Source: Abelmoschus esculentus
Taxonomy: Eukaryota > Streptophyta > Magnoliopsida > Malvales > Malvaceae
DNA length: 64,000 nt
NCBI GenBank assembly: GCA_035048815.1
Contig: JAUCBN010000024.1
Location: forward strand, 6,880,001 to 6,944,000
Direction: 5' to 3'
Positions 1 through 14,906 of this stretch are shown here, one piece after another. Position numbers and translations under genes: made by a program. A model generated the notes under the pieces. The model made no database searches. It had not been told where the DNA came from and worked only from the letters and a program-made list of their open reading frames with translations. Position 1 is the stretch's first letter, and each line of letters starts with the position of its first letter.

Positions 1-3000
1 TCAACCATTAGGATGTACGCTCAAAGAGAGGGACCATTCACCATGACATGCACTCAAAGAGTGGGATCATTCATCACGACATACACTCAAAAAGAGGGGT
101 CGTCTATCACGACATACGCTCAATGAGAGGGACCATTCATGACATGCACTCGAAGAGAGAGGTCATTCATCGCAACATACGCTCAAAGAGAGGGGTCATC
201 GATCACAGTATATGCTTAAATAGAGGGATCGTTCATTATGACATGCACTCGAAAAGAGGGTTTATTCATCGCGATATACAATCAAAGAGATGAGACTTCC
301 ATCACGGTATTTTCTCAAAGAGTGGGACCGTTCATTATGACATGCATTCGAAGAGAGGGGTCATTCATTGCGACATACACTCAAATAGAGGGGTCGTCTA
401 TCACGGTATACGCTCAAAGAGAGGAACCGTTCACCATGACATACACTCGAAGAGAGAGATCATTCATCGTGACATACGCTCAAAGAGAGGGGTCATCCAT
501 CATGACATACGCTCTAAGAATGGGACTGTTCGTTATGACATGCACTCGAAGTGAGGGGTCTTTCATCGCAATATACGCTCAAAGAGAAGGGTCATCCATA
601 ACGGTATACGCTCTAAGAAATGGACAATTCATTATGACATACGCTCGAAGAGAGGGGTCATTCATCTCGACATACGCTTAAGGAGAGGGGCCATCCATCA
701 CGGTATACGCTCTATGAAATGGACCGTTCATTATGACATGCACTCAAAGAGAGGAGTCATTCATCGCGACATATGCTCAAAGAGAGGGGTCGTCCATCAC
801 GGTATACGCTCTTAGAAAGAGACTGTTCATTATGACATGCACTCAAAGAGAGGAGCCATTCATCGCGACATAGGCTCAAAGAGAGGGGTGTTCCATCACG
901 GTATACGCTCAAAGAAAGGGACTGTTCATTATGACATGCAGTCGAAGAGTGGAGTCATTCATCGCGACATACGCTTAAAGAGAAGGGTCCTCCATTACGG
1001 TATACGCTCAAATAGAGGGACCATTCATTATGACTTGCACTTGAAGAGAGGGATAATTTATCGTGACAAACGCACAAAAAGAGGGGTCGTCCATCATGGT
1101 ATATTTTCAAAGAGAGGTACCGTTCACCATGACATGAACTCGAAGAGAGGGGTAATTCATTGCAACATACGCTTAAAAAGAGGGGTCTTCCGTCACGGTA
1201 TAGGCTCAGAGAGTGGGACCGTTCATTATAAAATGCACTCGAAGCGAGGAGCTTTCATCGCGACATATGCTATAAGAGAAAGGTCATCCATCACGGTACA
1301 CGCTCAACGTGGGGGACCGTTCATTATGACATGTACTCGAAGAGAGGGGGTATTCAACGAGACATACGCTCAAAGAGAGGGGTCATCCATCACGGTATAC
1401 GCTCAAAGTGTTGGATCGTTCATTATGACATGCACTCGAAAAGAGGGTCCATTCATCGTGACATACAATCAAAGTGACGGGTTAGCCATCACGGTAGACG
1501 CGCAAAGAGAGTGATCGTTCATTATGACATGCACTCGAAGAGAGGGATCATTCACTGCGACATACGCTTAAAGAGAGGGGGGTCAACCATCACGGTAAAC
1601 GCTCAAAGAGAGGGACCATTCATTATGTCATGCACTCGAAGAGAGGGGTCATTCAACGCGACATGCGATTAAAGAGAGGGCTCATCCAGCACGATATATG
1701 CTCTAAGAAAAGGACCATCCATTATGACATGAACACGAAGAGAGGAGTTATTTATGGCGACATACGCTCAAAGAGAGTGGTCAACCATCACTGTAGATGC
1801 TTTAAGAAAGGAACCTTTCCTTATGACATTCACTCGAAAAGAGAGGTCATTCATCGCGACATACACTCAAAGAGAGGGGTCGCCAATCACGGTTTACGCT
1901 CAAAGAGAGGGACCATTAATTATGACATGCACTCGAAGAGAGTGGTCATTCATCTCAATATACGCTTAATGAGAGGTGTTGTCTATCACGGTATGCGCTC
2001 AAAGGGAGGGACAGTTCATTATGACATGCACTCGAAGAGAGGGGTCATTCATCTCAACATACGCTCAAAGATAGGGATCGTCCATCATGGTATACGCTCT
2101 AACAAAGGGACTGTTCATTATGACATGCACTCGAAGAGAGGGTCGTCCATCACGGCATACGCATAAAGAGAGAGACCGTTCATTATGACATACGCTTGAA
2201 GAAAGGAGTCATTCACCGTGGCATACGCTAAAAGAAAGGGGTTGTCCATCACGGTATACGCTCTAAGAAAGGGACTGTTCATTTATGACATGCACTCGAA
2301 GAGAAGGGTCATTCATCGCGACATATGCTTAAAGAGAGTGGTCGTCCATCACGGTATACGCTCAAAGAGAGGGATCGTTCATTATGTCTTGCACTAGAAG
2401 AAATGGCTCATTCAACGCGACATACAATTAAAGAGAGGGCTCGTCCATCACAGTATATGCTCTAAGAAAAGGACCGTTCATTATGACTTGAACACGAGGA
2501 GAAGAGTTATTTGTGGCAACATACGCTCAAAGAGAATGTTCAACCATCACTGTAGACGCTCTAAGAAAGGAACCGTTCCTTATGACAAGCACTTGAAGGG
2601 AGAGGTCATTCATCGCGACATACGTTCAAAGAGAGGGGTCACCCATCACGGTTAACGCTCAAAGAGATGGACCGTTAATTATGACATGCACCCGAAGAGA
2701 GAGGCCATTCATTGCAACATACGCTTAGAAAGAGGGATTGTCCATCACAGTATGCGCTCAAAGGGAGGGACCGTCTATTATGACATGCACTCGAAGAGAG
2801 GGGTCGTTCATCTCGACATACGCTCAATGAGAGGGGTCGTCCATCACGGCATACGGATAAAGAGATAGACCGTTCATTATGATATACACTTGAAGAAAGG
2901 AGTCATTCACCGTGACATACACTTAAAGAGAGGGGTCCTCCGTAATGTTATAGGGTCTAAGAAAGGGAACGATCAATATGACATGCACTCAAAGAGAGGG

Positions 3001-5624
3001 GTCGTCCATCATGGTATACACTCGAAGAGAGGGACCGTTCCCCATGACATGCACGCGAAGAGAAGGATCATTCATCGCAACATATGCTCAAAGAGAGGGG
3101 TCGTCCATCACTGTATATGCTCTAAGGAAGCGACCGTTCCCCGTGACATGCACTCGAAGAGTGGGACCCTTCATTATGAAATGCACTTGAAGAAAGGGGT
3201 TATTCATGGCGACATACGCTCAAAGAGAGGGGTCTTCCATCACAGTATACGCTCAAAGAGTTGGACCATTTGTTATGACATGCACCCGAAAAGAGGGGTC
3301 ATTCGTCGTGACATACAATCAAAGAGAGGGGTTAGTCATCATGATAAACGCTCAAAGATAGTGACATGCACTCGAAGAGAGGTATCATTCACTATGACAT
3401 ACGCTTAAAGAGAGGGGTCAGCCATCACGGTAGATGCTCAAAGAGAGGGACCATTCTTTATGTCATGCACTCGAAGAAAGGGGTCATTTAACGCGGCATA
3501 CGATCATAGAGAGGGCTCATCCATCATGTTATATGCTCTAAGAAAAGGACCGATCATTATGACATGAACAAAAGAGAGGACTTATTTATGGTGACATACG
3601 CTCAAAGAGAGGGGTCAGCCATCACTATAGACGCTCTAAGAAAGGAATTGTTCCTTATGACATGCACTCGAAGAGAGAGGTCTTTCATCGCGACATACGC
3701 TCAAAGAGAGGGGTCGTCCATCACTGTTTACGCTGAAAGAGAGGGGTCATTCACCGTAACATACGCTCAAAGAGAGGGGTCCTCCATCACTGTATATTCT
3801 CTAAGAAAGGGACCGTTCATTATGACCTGCACTTGAACAAAGGGCTCATTCATCACGATATATGCTTAAAGAGAGGGATCGTCCATCACGGTATACGCTC
3901 TAAGAGAGGGACTGTTCATTATGATATGCATTCAAAGCGAGGGGTCATCAATCACGTTATACGCTCAAAGAGAGAGACTGTTCATTATGACATACGCTGG
4001 AAGAGAGGGGTCATTCATCATGACATACCTTAACGAGAGGGACTGTTTATTACATACGCTGGAAGAGAGGTGTCATTCATCATGACATACGCTCAAAGAG
4101 AGGGCTTATCTATCACAGTATATATACTCTAAGTGATCGTTCATTATGACATGCACTCTAAGAGAGGAGTCATTCATCCTGACAAATGCTCTAAGAGAGA
4201 GGTCGTCCGTCCATCACGGTATACGCTCTAAGAAAGGGACTTTTCATTATGACATGCCCTCGAAAAGAGGAGTCATTCATCGCGACATACGTTGAAAGAG
4301 AGAGGGGTTGTTCATCATGGTATACGCTCTAAGAATGGAACTGTTCATTATGAAATACACTCGTAAAAGTGAGCCTTTCATCGCGACATACACTGAAAGA
4401 GAGGGATCGTCCATCACGGTTTACGCTCGAAGAAAGGGACTGTTTATTATGACATGCACTCAAAGAGAGGGGACATTCATCTCGACATACTCTCAAAGAG
4501 AAGGGTCTCGTACATTATGGTATACGCTCAAAGAGAGGGACCGTTCATTATGACCTGCACTCGAAGAGAGGGGTCATTCATCTCGACATACGCTCAAAGA
4601 GAAGGGTCTCGTCCATTACGGTATACGCTCAAAGAGAGGGACCGTTCATTATGACCTACACTCGAAGAGAGGGGTCATTCATTGCGACATACGCTCGTAG
4701 AGAAGGGTCGTCCATTATGGTATACGGTCAAAGAGAGGGACCATTAATTGTGACATGTAATTGAAGAGGGGTTATTCATCGCGATATACGCTCAAAAAAA
4801 GGGGTTTTCCATCACGGTATACGCTCAAAGAGTGGGTCCGTTCATTATGATATGCATTCGAGAAGAGGTGTCATTCATCGCGGCATACGCTCAAAAAGAG
4901 GGGTCGTCCATCACGGTATACGCTGTAAGAAAGGGACCATTCATTATGACATGCACTCGAAGAGAGGGGTTATTCATCGCGACATACGCCCAAAGAGAGG
5001 GGTCATCCATCACGGTATACGCTCAAAGAGAGGCCTCGTTCACCATGATATGAACTTGAATAGAGGGATCATTCATCGCGGCATACGCTCAAAGAGAGGG
5101 GTCGCCCATCATGGCATACACTCAAAGAGAGGGGTTGTCCATCACGGTATATGCTCAAAGAGAGGGACCATTCATTATGACATACGCTCAAAGAGAGGGG
5201 TCGTCCATCACGGTATACGCTCTAAGAAAGGGACCGTTCATTTCGACATGCACTCAAAGCGAGGGGTCATTCTTTGCGGCATACGCTCAAAGAGAGGGTT
5301 CGTCCATCACGGTATACGCTCGAAGAGAGGGACCATTCTCCATGACATACACGCGAAGAAAAGGATCATTCATTGCAACATACTCTCAAATAGAGGGGTC
5401 GTCCATCACGGTATACGCTCTAAGGAAGGGAATGTTTCATTATGACATACACTCGACGAGAGGGGTCATTCACCGCGTCATACGCTCAAAGAGATGGGTC
5501 GTCCATTATGGTATACGCTCAAACAGAGGGACCGTTCATTATGACATACACGCGAAGAGAGGGATCATTCACCGCGACATCGCTGAAAAAGAGGGGCAAC
5601 CATCACGGTAGACGCTCTAAGAAA
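1..5624 (+). repeat. 33-bp satellite array, 99-bp trimer, plus orientation
   Basis: Tandem array with a 33-bp basic unit. Each unit starts with a purine-rich block (CTCAAAGAGAGGG or a variant) followed by one of three endings: type a GTCATTCATCGCGACATACG, type b GTCGTCCATCACGGTATACG, type c ACCGTTCATTATGACATGCA. The types follow each other a-b-c, giving a 99-bp higher-order unit, with local slips. Because 33 is a multiple of three, open frames run for hundreds of bases in two overlapping frames and encode 11-residue repeats such as SKRGVIHRDIR. These frames end at random point mutations, so I do not call them genes. A local near-perfect 101-bp tandem duplication lies at 4,459-4,660. The array continues beyond the left edge. 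Confidence 0.93.
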
Positions 5625-7724
5625 TACCATGATGGACGACCCCCTTCTCTTTGAGCGTATGTCACGAGAAATGACCCCTCTCTTCGAGTGCATGTCATAA
5701 TAAACAATCCCTTCCGTAGAGGTTATAACGTGATTGACGACCCTTCTCTTTGAGCATTTGTTGCGATGAATGACCCCTCTCTTCGAGGGCATTCTATAAT
5801 GAACGGTCCCTTTCTTAGAGCATATACCGTGATGGATGACCCCTCTTTTCAAAGTACGTGTCATAATGAACAGTCCCTTTGTGCGTATGTCGGGAGGAAT
5901 GAACCCTCTCTTCGAGTGCATGTCATAATAAATAGTCCCATACTTAGAGCTTATAATATGATGGAGACCCTTCTCTTTGAGCGTATGTTGCGATAAATGA
6001 CCCCTCTTTTCGAGTGCTTTCCATAATGAACGGTCGCTTTCTTAGAGCGTATACCATGATGGATGACCCTTCTCCTTGACCGTATGTCATGGTGAATGAC
6101 CCCTCTCTTCGAGCGAAAGTCATAATAAACGGTCCATCTCTTTGTGTGTATACCGTGATGGACGACCCCTCTCTTGACCATATGTCGCGATGAATGACAC
6201 CTCTATTTGAGTTCATGTCATAATGAACGGTCCCTCTCTTTGTGCGTATACCGTTATCAATGACCACTCTCTTTGAGCGTATGTTGCGATGAATGACCCT
6301 TTCCTTCGAGTGAATGTCAAGGCAAATGACACCTCTCTTTGAGCGTATATCGGGATGGACGACCCCTATCTTTGAGCGTATCTCGCTATGAATGACACCT
6401 CTCTTTGAGTGCATTTCATAATTAATGGTCCCTTTTTTAGAGCGTATACCGTGATGGACGACCCTTCTCTTGGAGCATATGTCGCGATGAATGACCCCTC
6501 TGATCGAGTTCATGTCATAATGAACAATCCCTTTCTAAGAGCGTGTACCGTTATGGACGACCCCTCTCTTTGAGCTTATGTCGCGATGAATGACCCCTCT
6601 CTTCCAGTGCATGTTATAATGAACGGTAACTATCTTTGAGCGTATATCGTGATCGATGACCCCTCTCTTTGAGCAAATGTTGCGATGAATGACCCTTCTC
6701 TTCGAGTGCATTTCATGGTGAACAGTCCCTCTCTTTGAGCGTATAACGTGATGGGCGACCCCTCTCTTTGAGCATATGTCGTGATGAATGACTACACTCT
6801 TCGAGTGCATGTCATAATGAATGATCGCTTTCTTAAAGCGTATACCGTGATGGACGATCCCTCTCTTTGAGCGTATGTTGCGGTGAATGACCCCTCTCTT
6901 TGCGTACATGTCATAATAAACAGTCCCTCTCTTTGAGTGTATGCCGTGATGGACGACCCCTCTCTTTGAGCGTATGTCGTGATGAATGACCCCTCTCTTC
7001 GAGTGCATGTCATGGTGAACGGTCCCTCTATTTGAGTGTATAACGTGTTAGACGACCCCTCTCTTTGAGCGTATGTCGCAAAGAATGGCCCTCTCTTCGA
7101 GTGCATGTCATAATGAACGGTCCCCTCTTTGAGCGTATGATGTGATGGACGACACCTCTCTTTGACCGTATGTCACAATGAATGACCCATCTCTTCAAGT
7201 ACATGTCATTATTAATGGTCCCTCTCTTTGACCGTATACCGTGATCGACGACCCCTTTATATGAGCGTATGTTGCAATAAATGACCCCACTCTTCGAGTG
7301 CATGTTAGAATAAACGGTCCCTTTCTTAGAGCGTATACCGCGATGGACTACCCTTTAATTTGAGCGTATGTCGCGATGAATACCCCTCTCATCGAGTGAA
7401 TGACATAATGAACAATCCCTTTCCTAGAGCGTATATCGTGATGGACGACCGCTATCTTTGAGCGTATATCGCGATGAATGACCCCTATCTTCGAGTGCAT
7501 TTCATAATTAACGGTATCTTTCTTAGGGCGTATACCGTGATGGACGACCTCTCTTTTTTAGCGTATGTCGCGATGAATGACCCCTCTCTTCGAGTGCATG
7601 TCATAATGAACGCTCCCTTTCTTTGAGCGTATACCGTGATGGTTGACCCCTCTCTTTGAGTGTATGTCGCGGTGAAAGACACCTCTCTTCGAGTGTATGT
7701 CATAATGAACGGTCCCTCATCTAC
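5625..7724 (-). repeat. 33-bp satellite array, inverted orientation
   Basis: The same 33/99-bp satellite on the opposite strand. The switch is abrupt: a plus-strand type c unit breaks off after CTCTAAGAAA near 5,624 and the next bases, TACCATGATGGACGAC, are the reverse complement of a type b unit. Most of this block (5,625 to about 7,320) is an inverted, diverged copy of roughly 39,340-41,160, sharing unusual variants in the same order. It ends where CRM-like LTR sequence begins. Confidence 0.92.
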
Positions 7725-8697
7725 AATTGACAACCAAAAGTTTGATCTAAAAAGATGAATGTGGATATTCTTAGAATGAATGTAGATATACATATCATCC
7801 ACATGTAGAAACCCTTGGGCTGATGCTTGATTAAGTTTTCATTCATCCTCCTTTAATGGGTTGTTGATAAAGCATTGAATTTAGCAATTGAATGGTCTCT
7901 TGAATTTTTAGAAGAAGCATCTTGTAACTTTTCCCGTATTGAATTTCCAGCATGTATTGTCTTCAATAATTTAATTATATCTTAAGCTCCTTATATCGGA
8001 TTGAGGTGATTCAAAGTGCGTTGGAAAGCTAAGTAATAGGGGAATAAGTTTGATGCATACCTCAAGACTCAAATATGCTCTTATCCAATCCAAAAATACC
8101 GAACAAGTTGATAGATATTCCTTGAATTCCCTCATTAAGTGTTGTTTTAATTCTCATCTTTACTCTCCCTTAAGTGGCGATAATGAAGGTTTTCATTGCA
8201 TGTCTTCTCAGATAAAAAGCTGATCAGCTTTATGGAGGATTAAGTAGCTCTTAAGTGGTATTTAAGTGCCTCTTTAAGTGGTGTATTTAGGAGCTCTTCA
8301 ATGTCTTTCTTTTATTGTTGAAACTGACAACCTTTAAGTGGTGTAAATCTCCCTTGAAGGTCTTGAAACTGATCAGACATCATGGTGTCTTCAAGTATCT
8401 TCAATTGGTGGTAAATATCTTGTCATTCTTGTAGAAAATTATCAGCCATTTAATCCCAAATGAATACCTTAGCTGAAAATATGTGAGCAACCACTAGATA
8501 ACAACTCTGCTCAATAAAGCAAATGCTTGGAAGAAACTTAATGAGCTAGTTAAATTAAATAAACCTTTTTAATTGAATGAACTAACTCACTTAATAAACT
8601 AACAAACATCAATAAGATCTTAGATTTTAAATGAAGTAACATGCATAAACTGACATGCATTAATTAAACTAACAACCATAAAAGAACTAACATGCTT
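7725..8697 (-). mobile_element. Inverted CRM-like LTR fragment
   Basis: Non-satellite sequence whose reverse complement aligns through most of its length with about 29,180-30,165, the 3' LTR of element B. Shared landmarks include the stretches around GGTATTCATTTGGGAT, the repeated CACTTAAGAGCTACTTAA-like words and the segment about cutting TTTCCAACGCACTTT. It is truncated at both ends: at 7,724/7,725 against the inverted 33-bp satellite and near 8,697 against the 170-bp satellite. No primer site, coding sequence or target duplication is visible. It is clearly diverged from the element B copy. Confidence 0.8.
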
Positions 8698-11600
8698 GAA
8701 ATCATAAAATTTGATTTTAATAAAATTTGGTTGTCGTTTTGATGCGATTAAAACGTGCATGTCTAAATGGGCTTTATAGAGATTCCGTTCGAATTTTAAC
8801 CGAGTAAAAAGTTGAAAATTTGAGATTAATCTGTATAATTTTGTTCAAAAGACTATAATTAACTATTTGAACTCATAAAATTTAATTTAATAACATTTGG
8901 TTGTCGTTTTGATGTGATTGATACGAGTATGTCTAAACGTGCTCTATAGAGAATCCGTTCGAATTTTAACCGAGTAAAAACTTTAAAATTTGAGATTAAT
9001 CTATATAATTTTATTCAAAATCCCATAATTAAATATTTAAACTCATAAAATTTGATTTAATAACATTTGGTTGTCGTTTTGTTTTGAATAAAATGTACAT
9101 GTCTAAATGGGCTTTATAGAGATTCCGTTCTAATTTTAACCGAGTAAAATTCTTAAAATTTCAGATTAATCTGTATAATTTCGTTCAAAAGCTAATAATT
9201 AAATATTTGAAATCATAAAATTTGATTTTAATAAAATTTAGTTGTCGTTTTGATGCGATTAAAATGTGCATGTGTAAATGGGATCTATAGAGATTTCGTT
9301 CGAATTTTAACCAAGTAAAAAGCTAAAAATTTGAGATTAATCTGTGTAATTTTTTTCAAAAGCCTATAATTAACTATTTGAACTCATAAAATTTAATTTA
9401 ATAACATTTGGTTGTCGTTTTGATGCGATTAGTACGAGCATGTCTAAATGTGCTCTATAGAGAATCAGTTCAAATTTTAACCGAGTAAAAATCTTAAAAT
9501 TTGAGATTAATCTGTATAATTTTATTCAAAAGCCCATAATTAAATATTTAAACTCATAAAATTTGATTTAATAATATTTGGTTGTTGTTTTGTTGGGATT
9601 AAAACGTGCATGTATAAATAGGCTTTATAGAGATTCCGTTCTAATTATAACCGAGTAAATTTCTAAAAATTTAAGATTAATCTGTATAATTTTGTTCAAA
9701 ATCCCATAATTAAATATTTCAACTTATAAAATTTGATTTAATAATATTTGGTTGTCGTTTTGTTGGGATTAAAACGTGCATGTCTAAATGGGCTTTATAG
9801 AGATTCCGTTCTAATTTTAACCGAGTAAAATTCAGAAAATTTCATATTAATCTGTATAATTTTGTTCAAAAGCTAATAATTAAATATTTGAAATCATAAA
9901 ATTTGATTTTAATAAAATTTTGTTGTCGTTTTGATGCGATTAAAACGTGCATGTCTAAATGGGCTTTATAGAGATTCCGTTTGAAATTTAACCGAGTAAA
10001 AAGCTTAAAATTTGAGATTAATCCGTATAATTTTGTTCAAAAGCCCATAATTAAATATTTCAACTCATAAAATTTGATTTAATAACATTTGGTTATCGTT
10101 TTGTTGGGATTAAAACGTGCATGTTTAAATGGGCTTTATAGAGATTCCGTTCTAATTATAACCGAGTAAATTTCTGAAAATTTAAGATTAATCTATATAA
10201 TTTTGTTCAAAAGCTAATAATTAATTATTTGAAATCATAAAATTTAATTTTAATAAAATTTTGTTTTCGTTTTGATGTGATTAAAATGTGCATGACTAAA
10301 TGGGCTTTATAGAGATTCCGTTCGAATTTTAACTGAGTAAAAAGCTGAAAATTTGAGATTAATCTGTATAATTTTGTTCAAAAGCCTATAATTAACTATT
10401 TGAACTCATAAAATTTAATTTAATAACATTTGGCTTTCGTTTTGATGCGATTAATACGAGCATGTCTAAATGTGCTCTATAGAGAATCCGTTCGAATTTT
10501 AACCGAGTAAACACTTTAAAATTTGAGATTAATCTGTATAATTTTGTTCAAAAGCCCATAATAAAATATCTCAACTCATAAAATTTGATTTAATAACATT
10601 TGGTTGTCGTTTTGTGGGGATTAAAACGTGCATGTCTAAATGGGCTTTATAGAGATTCCGTTCTAATTTTAACTGAGTAAAATTCAGAAAATTTCAGATT
10701 AATCTGTATAATTTTGTTCAAAAGCTAATAATTAATTATTTGAAATCAAAAAATTTGATTTTAATAAAATTTGGTTGTCGTTTTGATGCGATTAAAACGT
10801 GCATGTCTAAATGGGCTTTATAGAGATTCCGTTCTAATTTTAACCGAGTAAAATTCAGAAAATTTCATATTAGTCTGTTTAATTTTGTTCAAAAGCTAAT
10901 AATTAAATATTTGAAAGCATAAAATTTGATTTTAATAAAATTTGATTATCGTTTTGATGCGATTAAAACGTGCATGTCTAAATGGACTTTATAGAGATTT
11001 CGTTCGAATTTTAACCGAGTAAAAAGTTGAAAAATTGTGATTAATCTGTATAATTTTGTTCAAAAGACTATAATTAACTATTTGAACTCATAAAACTTAA
11101 TTTAATAACATTTGGTTGTCGTTTTGATGTGATTAATACGAGCATGTCTAAATGTGCGCTATAGAGAATCTGTTCGAATTTTAACTGAGTAAAAACTTTA
11201 AAATTTGAGATTAATCTATATAATTTTATTCAAAATCCCATAATTAAAAATTTAAACTCATAAAATTTGATTTAATAACATTTGGTTGTCGTTTTGTTTG
11301 GAATAAAATGTGCATGTCTAAATGGGCTTTATAGAGATTCCGTTGTAATTTTAACCGAGTAAAATTCTTAAAATTTCAGATTAATCTGTATAATTTTGTT
11401 CAAAAGCTAATAATTTAATATTTGAAATCATAAAATTTGATTTTAATAAAATTTGGTTGCCGTTTTGATGCGATTAAAATGTGCATGTCTAAATGGGATC
11501 TATAGAGATTTCGTTCGAATTTTAACCAAGTAAAAAGCTGAAAATTTGAGATTAATCTGTGTAATTTTGTTCAAAAGCCTATAATTAACTATTTGAACTC

Positions 11601-12419
11601 ATAAAATTTAATTTAATAACATTTGGTTGTCGTTTTGAAGCGATTAATACGAGCATGTCTAAATGTGATCTATAGAGAATCCGTTCAAATTTTAACCGAG
11701 TAAAAACATTCAAATTTGAGATTAATCTGTATAATTTTGTTAAAAAGCTCATAATTAAATATTTCAACTCATAAAATTTGATTTAATAATGTTTAGTTGT
11801 CGTTTTGTTGGGATTAAAACGTGCATGTCTAAATGGGCTTTATAGAGATTCCGTTCGAATTTTAACCGAGTAAAATTCAGAAAATTTCATATTAGTCTGT
11901 TTAATTTTGTTCAAAAGCTAATAATTAATTATTTGAAATCATAAAATTTGATTTTAATAAAATTTGATTGTCGTTTTGATGCGATTAAAACGTGCATGTC
12001 TAAATGGGCTTTATATAGATTCCGTTCTAATTATAACCGAGTAAATTTTTGAAAATTTATGATTAATCTGTATAGTTTTGTTGGGATGAAAATGTGCATG
12101 TCTAAATGGGCTTTATAGAGATTCCGTTCTAATTTTAACCGAGTAAAATTCTGAAAATTTCAGATTAATCTGTATAATTTTGTTCAAAAGCTAATAATTA
12201 ATTATTTGAAATCATAAAATTTGATTTTAATAAAATTTGATTGTCGTTTTGATGCGATTAAAACGTGCATGTTTAAATGGGCTTTATAGAGATTCCTTTC
12301 GAATTTTAACCGAGTAAAAAGTTAAAAATATGAGATTAATCTGTATAATTTTGTTCAAAAGCCTATAACTAACTATTTGAACTCATAAAATTTAATTTAA
12401 TAACATTTGGTTGTCGTTT

Positions 12420-13480
12420 TGATGCGATAAAAACGTGCATGTCTAAATGGGCTTTACTGAGATTCCGTTCGAATTTTAACCGAGTAAAAAGCTGAAAATT
12501 CGAGATTAATCTGTATAATTTTGTTGAAAAGCCTATACTTAACTATTTGAACTCATAAAATTTAATTTAATAAAATTTTGTTTTCGTTTTGATGTGATTA
12601 AAATGTGCATGACTAAATGGGCTTTATAGAGATTCCGTTCGAATTTTAACTGAGTAAAAAGCTAAAAATTTGAGATTAATCTGTATAATTTTGTTCAAAA
12701 GCCTATAATTAACTATTTGAACTCCTAAAATTTAATTTAATAACATTTGGTTGTCGTTTTGATGCGATTAATACGAGCATGTCTAAATGTGCTCTATAGG
12801 GAATCCGTTCGAAATGTAACCGAGTAAAAACCTTAAAATTTGAGATTAATATGTATAATTTTGTTCGAAAGCCTATAATTAAATATTTAAACTCATAAAA
12901 TTTGATTTAATAACATTTGGTTGTCGTTTTGTTGGGATTAAAACGTGCATGTGTAAATGGGCTTTATATAGATTCCGTTCTAATTATAACCGAGTAAATT
13001 TCTGAAAATTTATGATTAATCTTTATAGTTTTGTTGGGATTAAAACGTGCATGTCTAAATGGGCTTTATAGAGATTCCGTTCTAATTATAACCGAGTAAA
13101 TTTCTGAAAATTTATGATTAATTTGTATAATTTTGTTCAAAAGCTAATAATTAAATATTTGGAATCATAAAATTTTATTAAAATAAAATTTGGTTGTCGT
13201 TTTTATGCGATTAAAATGTGCATGTCTAAATGGGCTTCATTGAGATTCCGTTCGAATTTTAACCGAGTAAAAAGTTGAAAATTTGAGATTAATCTGTATA
13301 ATTTTGTTAAAAAGACTATAATTAACTATTTGAACTCATAAAATTTAATTTAATAACATTTGGTTGTCGTTTTGATGCGATTAATACGAGTATGTCTAAA
13401 TATGCTCTATAGACAATCAGTTCGAATTTTAACCGAGTAAAAACCTTAAAATTTGAGATTAATCTGTATAATTTTTTTTC
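12420..13480 (+). repeat. Duplicated block in 170-bp array, copy 1
   Basis: About 1.06 kb that is nearly identical to 14,907-15,965. Shared private variants include CTCTATAGGGAATCC, GTTCGAAATGTAACC, TTAATATGTATAATTTTG, a shortened monomer with TATAGTTTTGTTGGGATT, and TTCATTGAGATTCC. The offset is 2,487 bp at the CTATAGGG variant. Confidence 0.85.
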
Positions 13481-14906
13481 AAAAGCCCATAATTAAATAT
13501 TTAAACTCATAAAATTTGATTTAATAATATTTGGTTGTCGTTTTGTTGGGATTAAAATGTGCATGTCTAAATGGGCTTTATAGAGATTCCGTTCTAATTA
13601 TAACCGAGTAAAATTCTGAAAATTTCAGATTAATCTGTATAATTTTTTTCAAAAGCTAATAATTAAATATTTTAAATCATAAAATTTGATTTTAATAAAA
13701 TTTAGTTATTGTTTTAATGCGATTAAAACGTGCATGTTTAAATAGGCTTTATAGAGATTCCTTTCGAATTTAACCGAGTAAAAAGCTGAAAATTTGAGAT
13801 TAATCTGTATAATTTTGTTCAAAAGCCTATAATTAACTATTTGAACTCATAAAATTTAATTTAATAACATTTGGCTTTCGTTTTGATGCGATTAATACGA
13901 ACATGTCTAAATATGCTCTATAGAGAATCCGTTCGAATTTTAACCGAGTAAAAACATTAAAATTTGAGATTAATCTGTATAATTTTGTTCAAAAGCCCAT
14001 AATTAAATATTTCAACTCATAAAATTTGATTTAATAACATTTAGTTATCGTTTTGTTGGGATTAAAACGTGCATGTCTAAATGGGCTTTATAGAGATTCC
14101 GTTCTAATTTTAACCGAGTAAAATTCAATAAATTTCATATTAGTCTGTTTAATTTTGTTCAAAAGCTAATAATTAAATATTTGAAAGCATAAAATTTGAT
14201 TTTAATAAAATTTGATTGTCGTTTTGATGCGATTAAAACGAGCATGTCTAAATGGGCTTTATAGAGATTCTGTTCGAATTTTAACCGAGTAAAAAGCTGA
14301 AAATTTGAGATTAATCTGTATAATTTTGTTCAAAATCCCATAATTAAATTTTTCAACTCATAAAATTTAATTTAATAACATTTGGTTGTCGTTTTGTTGG
14401 AATTAAAACGTGTATGTCTAAATGGGCTTTATAGAGATTCCGTTCTAATTATAACCGAGTAAATTTCTGAAAATTTAAGATTAATCTCTATAATTTTGTT
14501 CAAAAGCTAATAATTAATTATTTGAAATCATAAAATTTGATTTTAATAAAATTTGGTTTTCGTTTTGAGGCTATTAAAACGTGCATGTCCAAATGGGCTT
14601 TATAGAGATTCTGTTCGAATTTTAACTGAGTAAAAAGCTGAAAATTTGAGATTAATCTGTATAATTTTGCTCAAAAGCCTATAATTAACTATTTGAACTC
14701 ATAAAATTTAATTTAATAACATTTGGTTGTCGTTTTGATGCGATTAATACGAGCATGTCTAAATGTGCTCTATAGAGAATCCGTTCGAATTTTAACCGAG
14801 TAAAAACTTTAAAATTTGAGATTAATCTGTATAATTTTGTTCAAAAGCTAATAAATAAATATTTCAAATCATAAAATTTGATTTTAATAAAATTTGGTTG
14901 TCGTTT

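Noticed and set aside
48..5611. Dozens of open frames of 60-260 codons in the 33-bp satellite blocks
   Set aside because: They occur in overlapping frames, encode 11-residue repeats that mirror the DNA period, and stop at random substitutions. Length is explained by a 33-bp period without stop codons.
11585..11767. 60-codon minus-strand open frame in the 170-bp satellite
   Set aside because: Spans a monomer of a tandem array, is not conserved between monomers and lies in AT-rich satellite.
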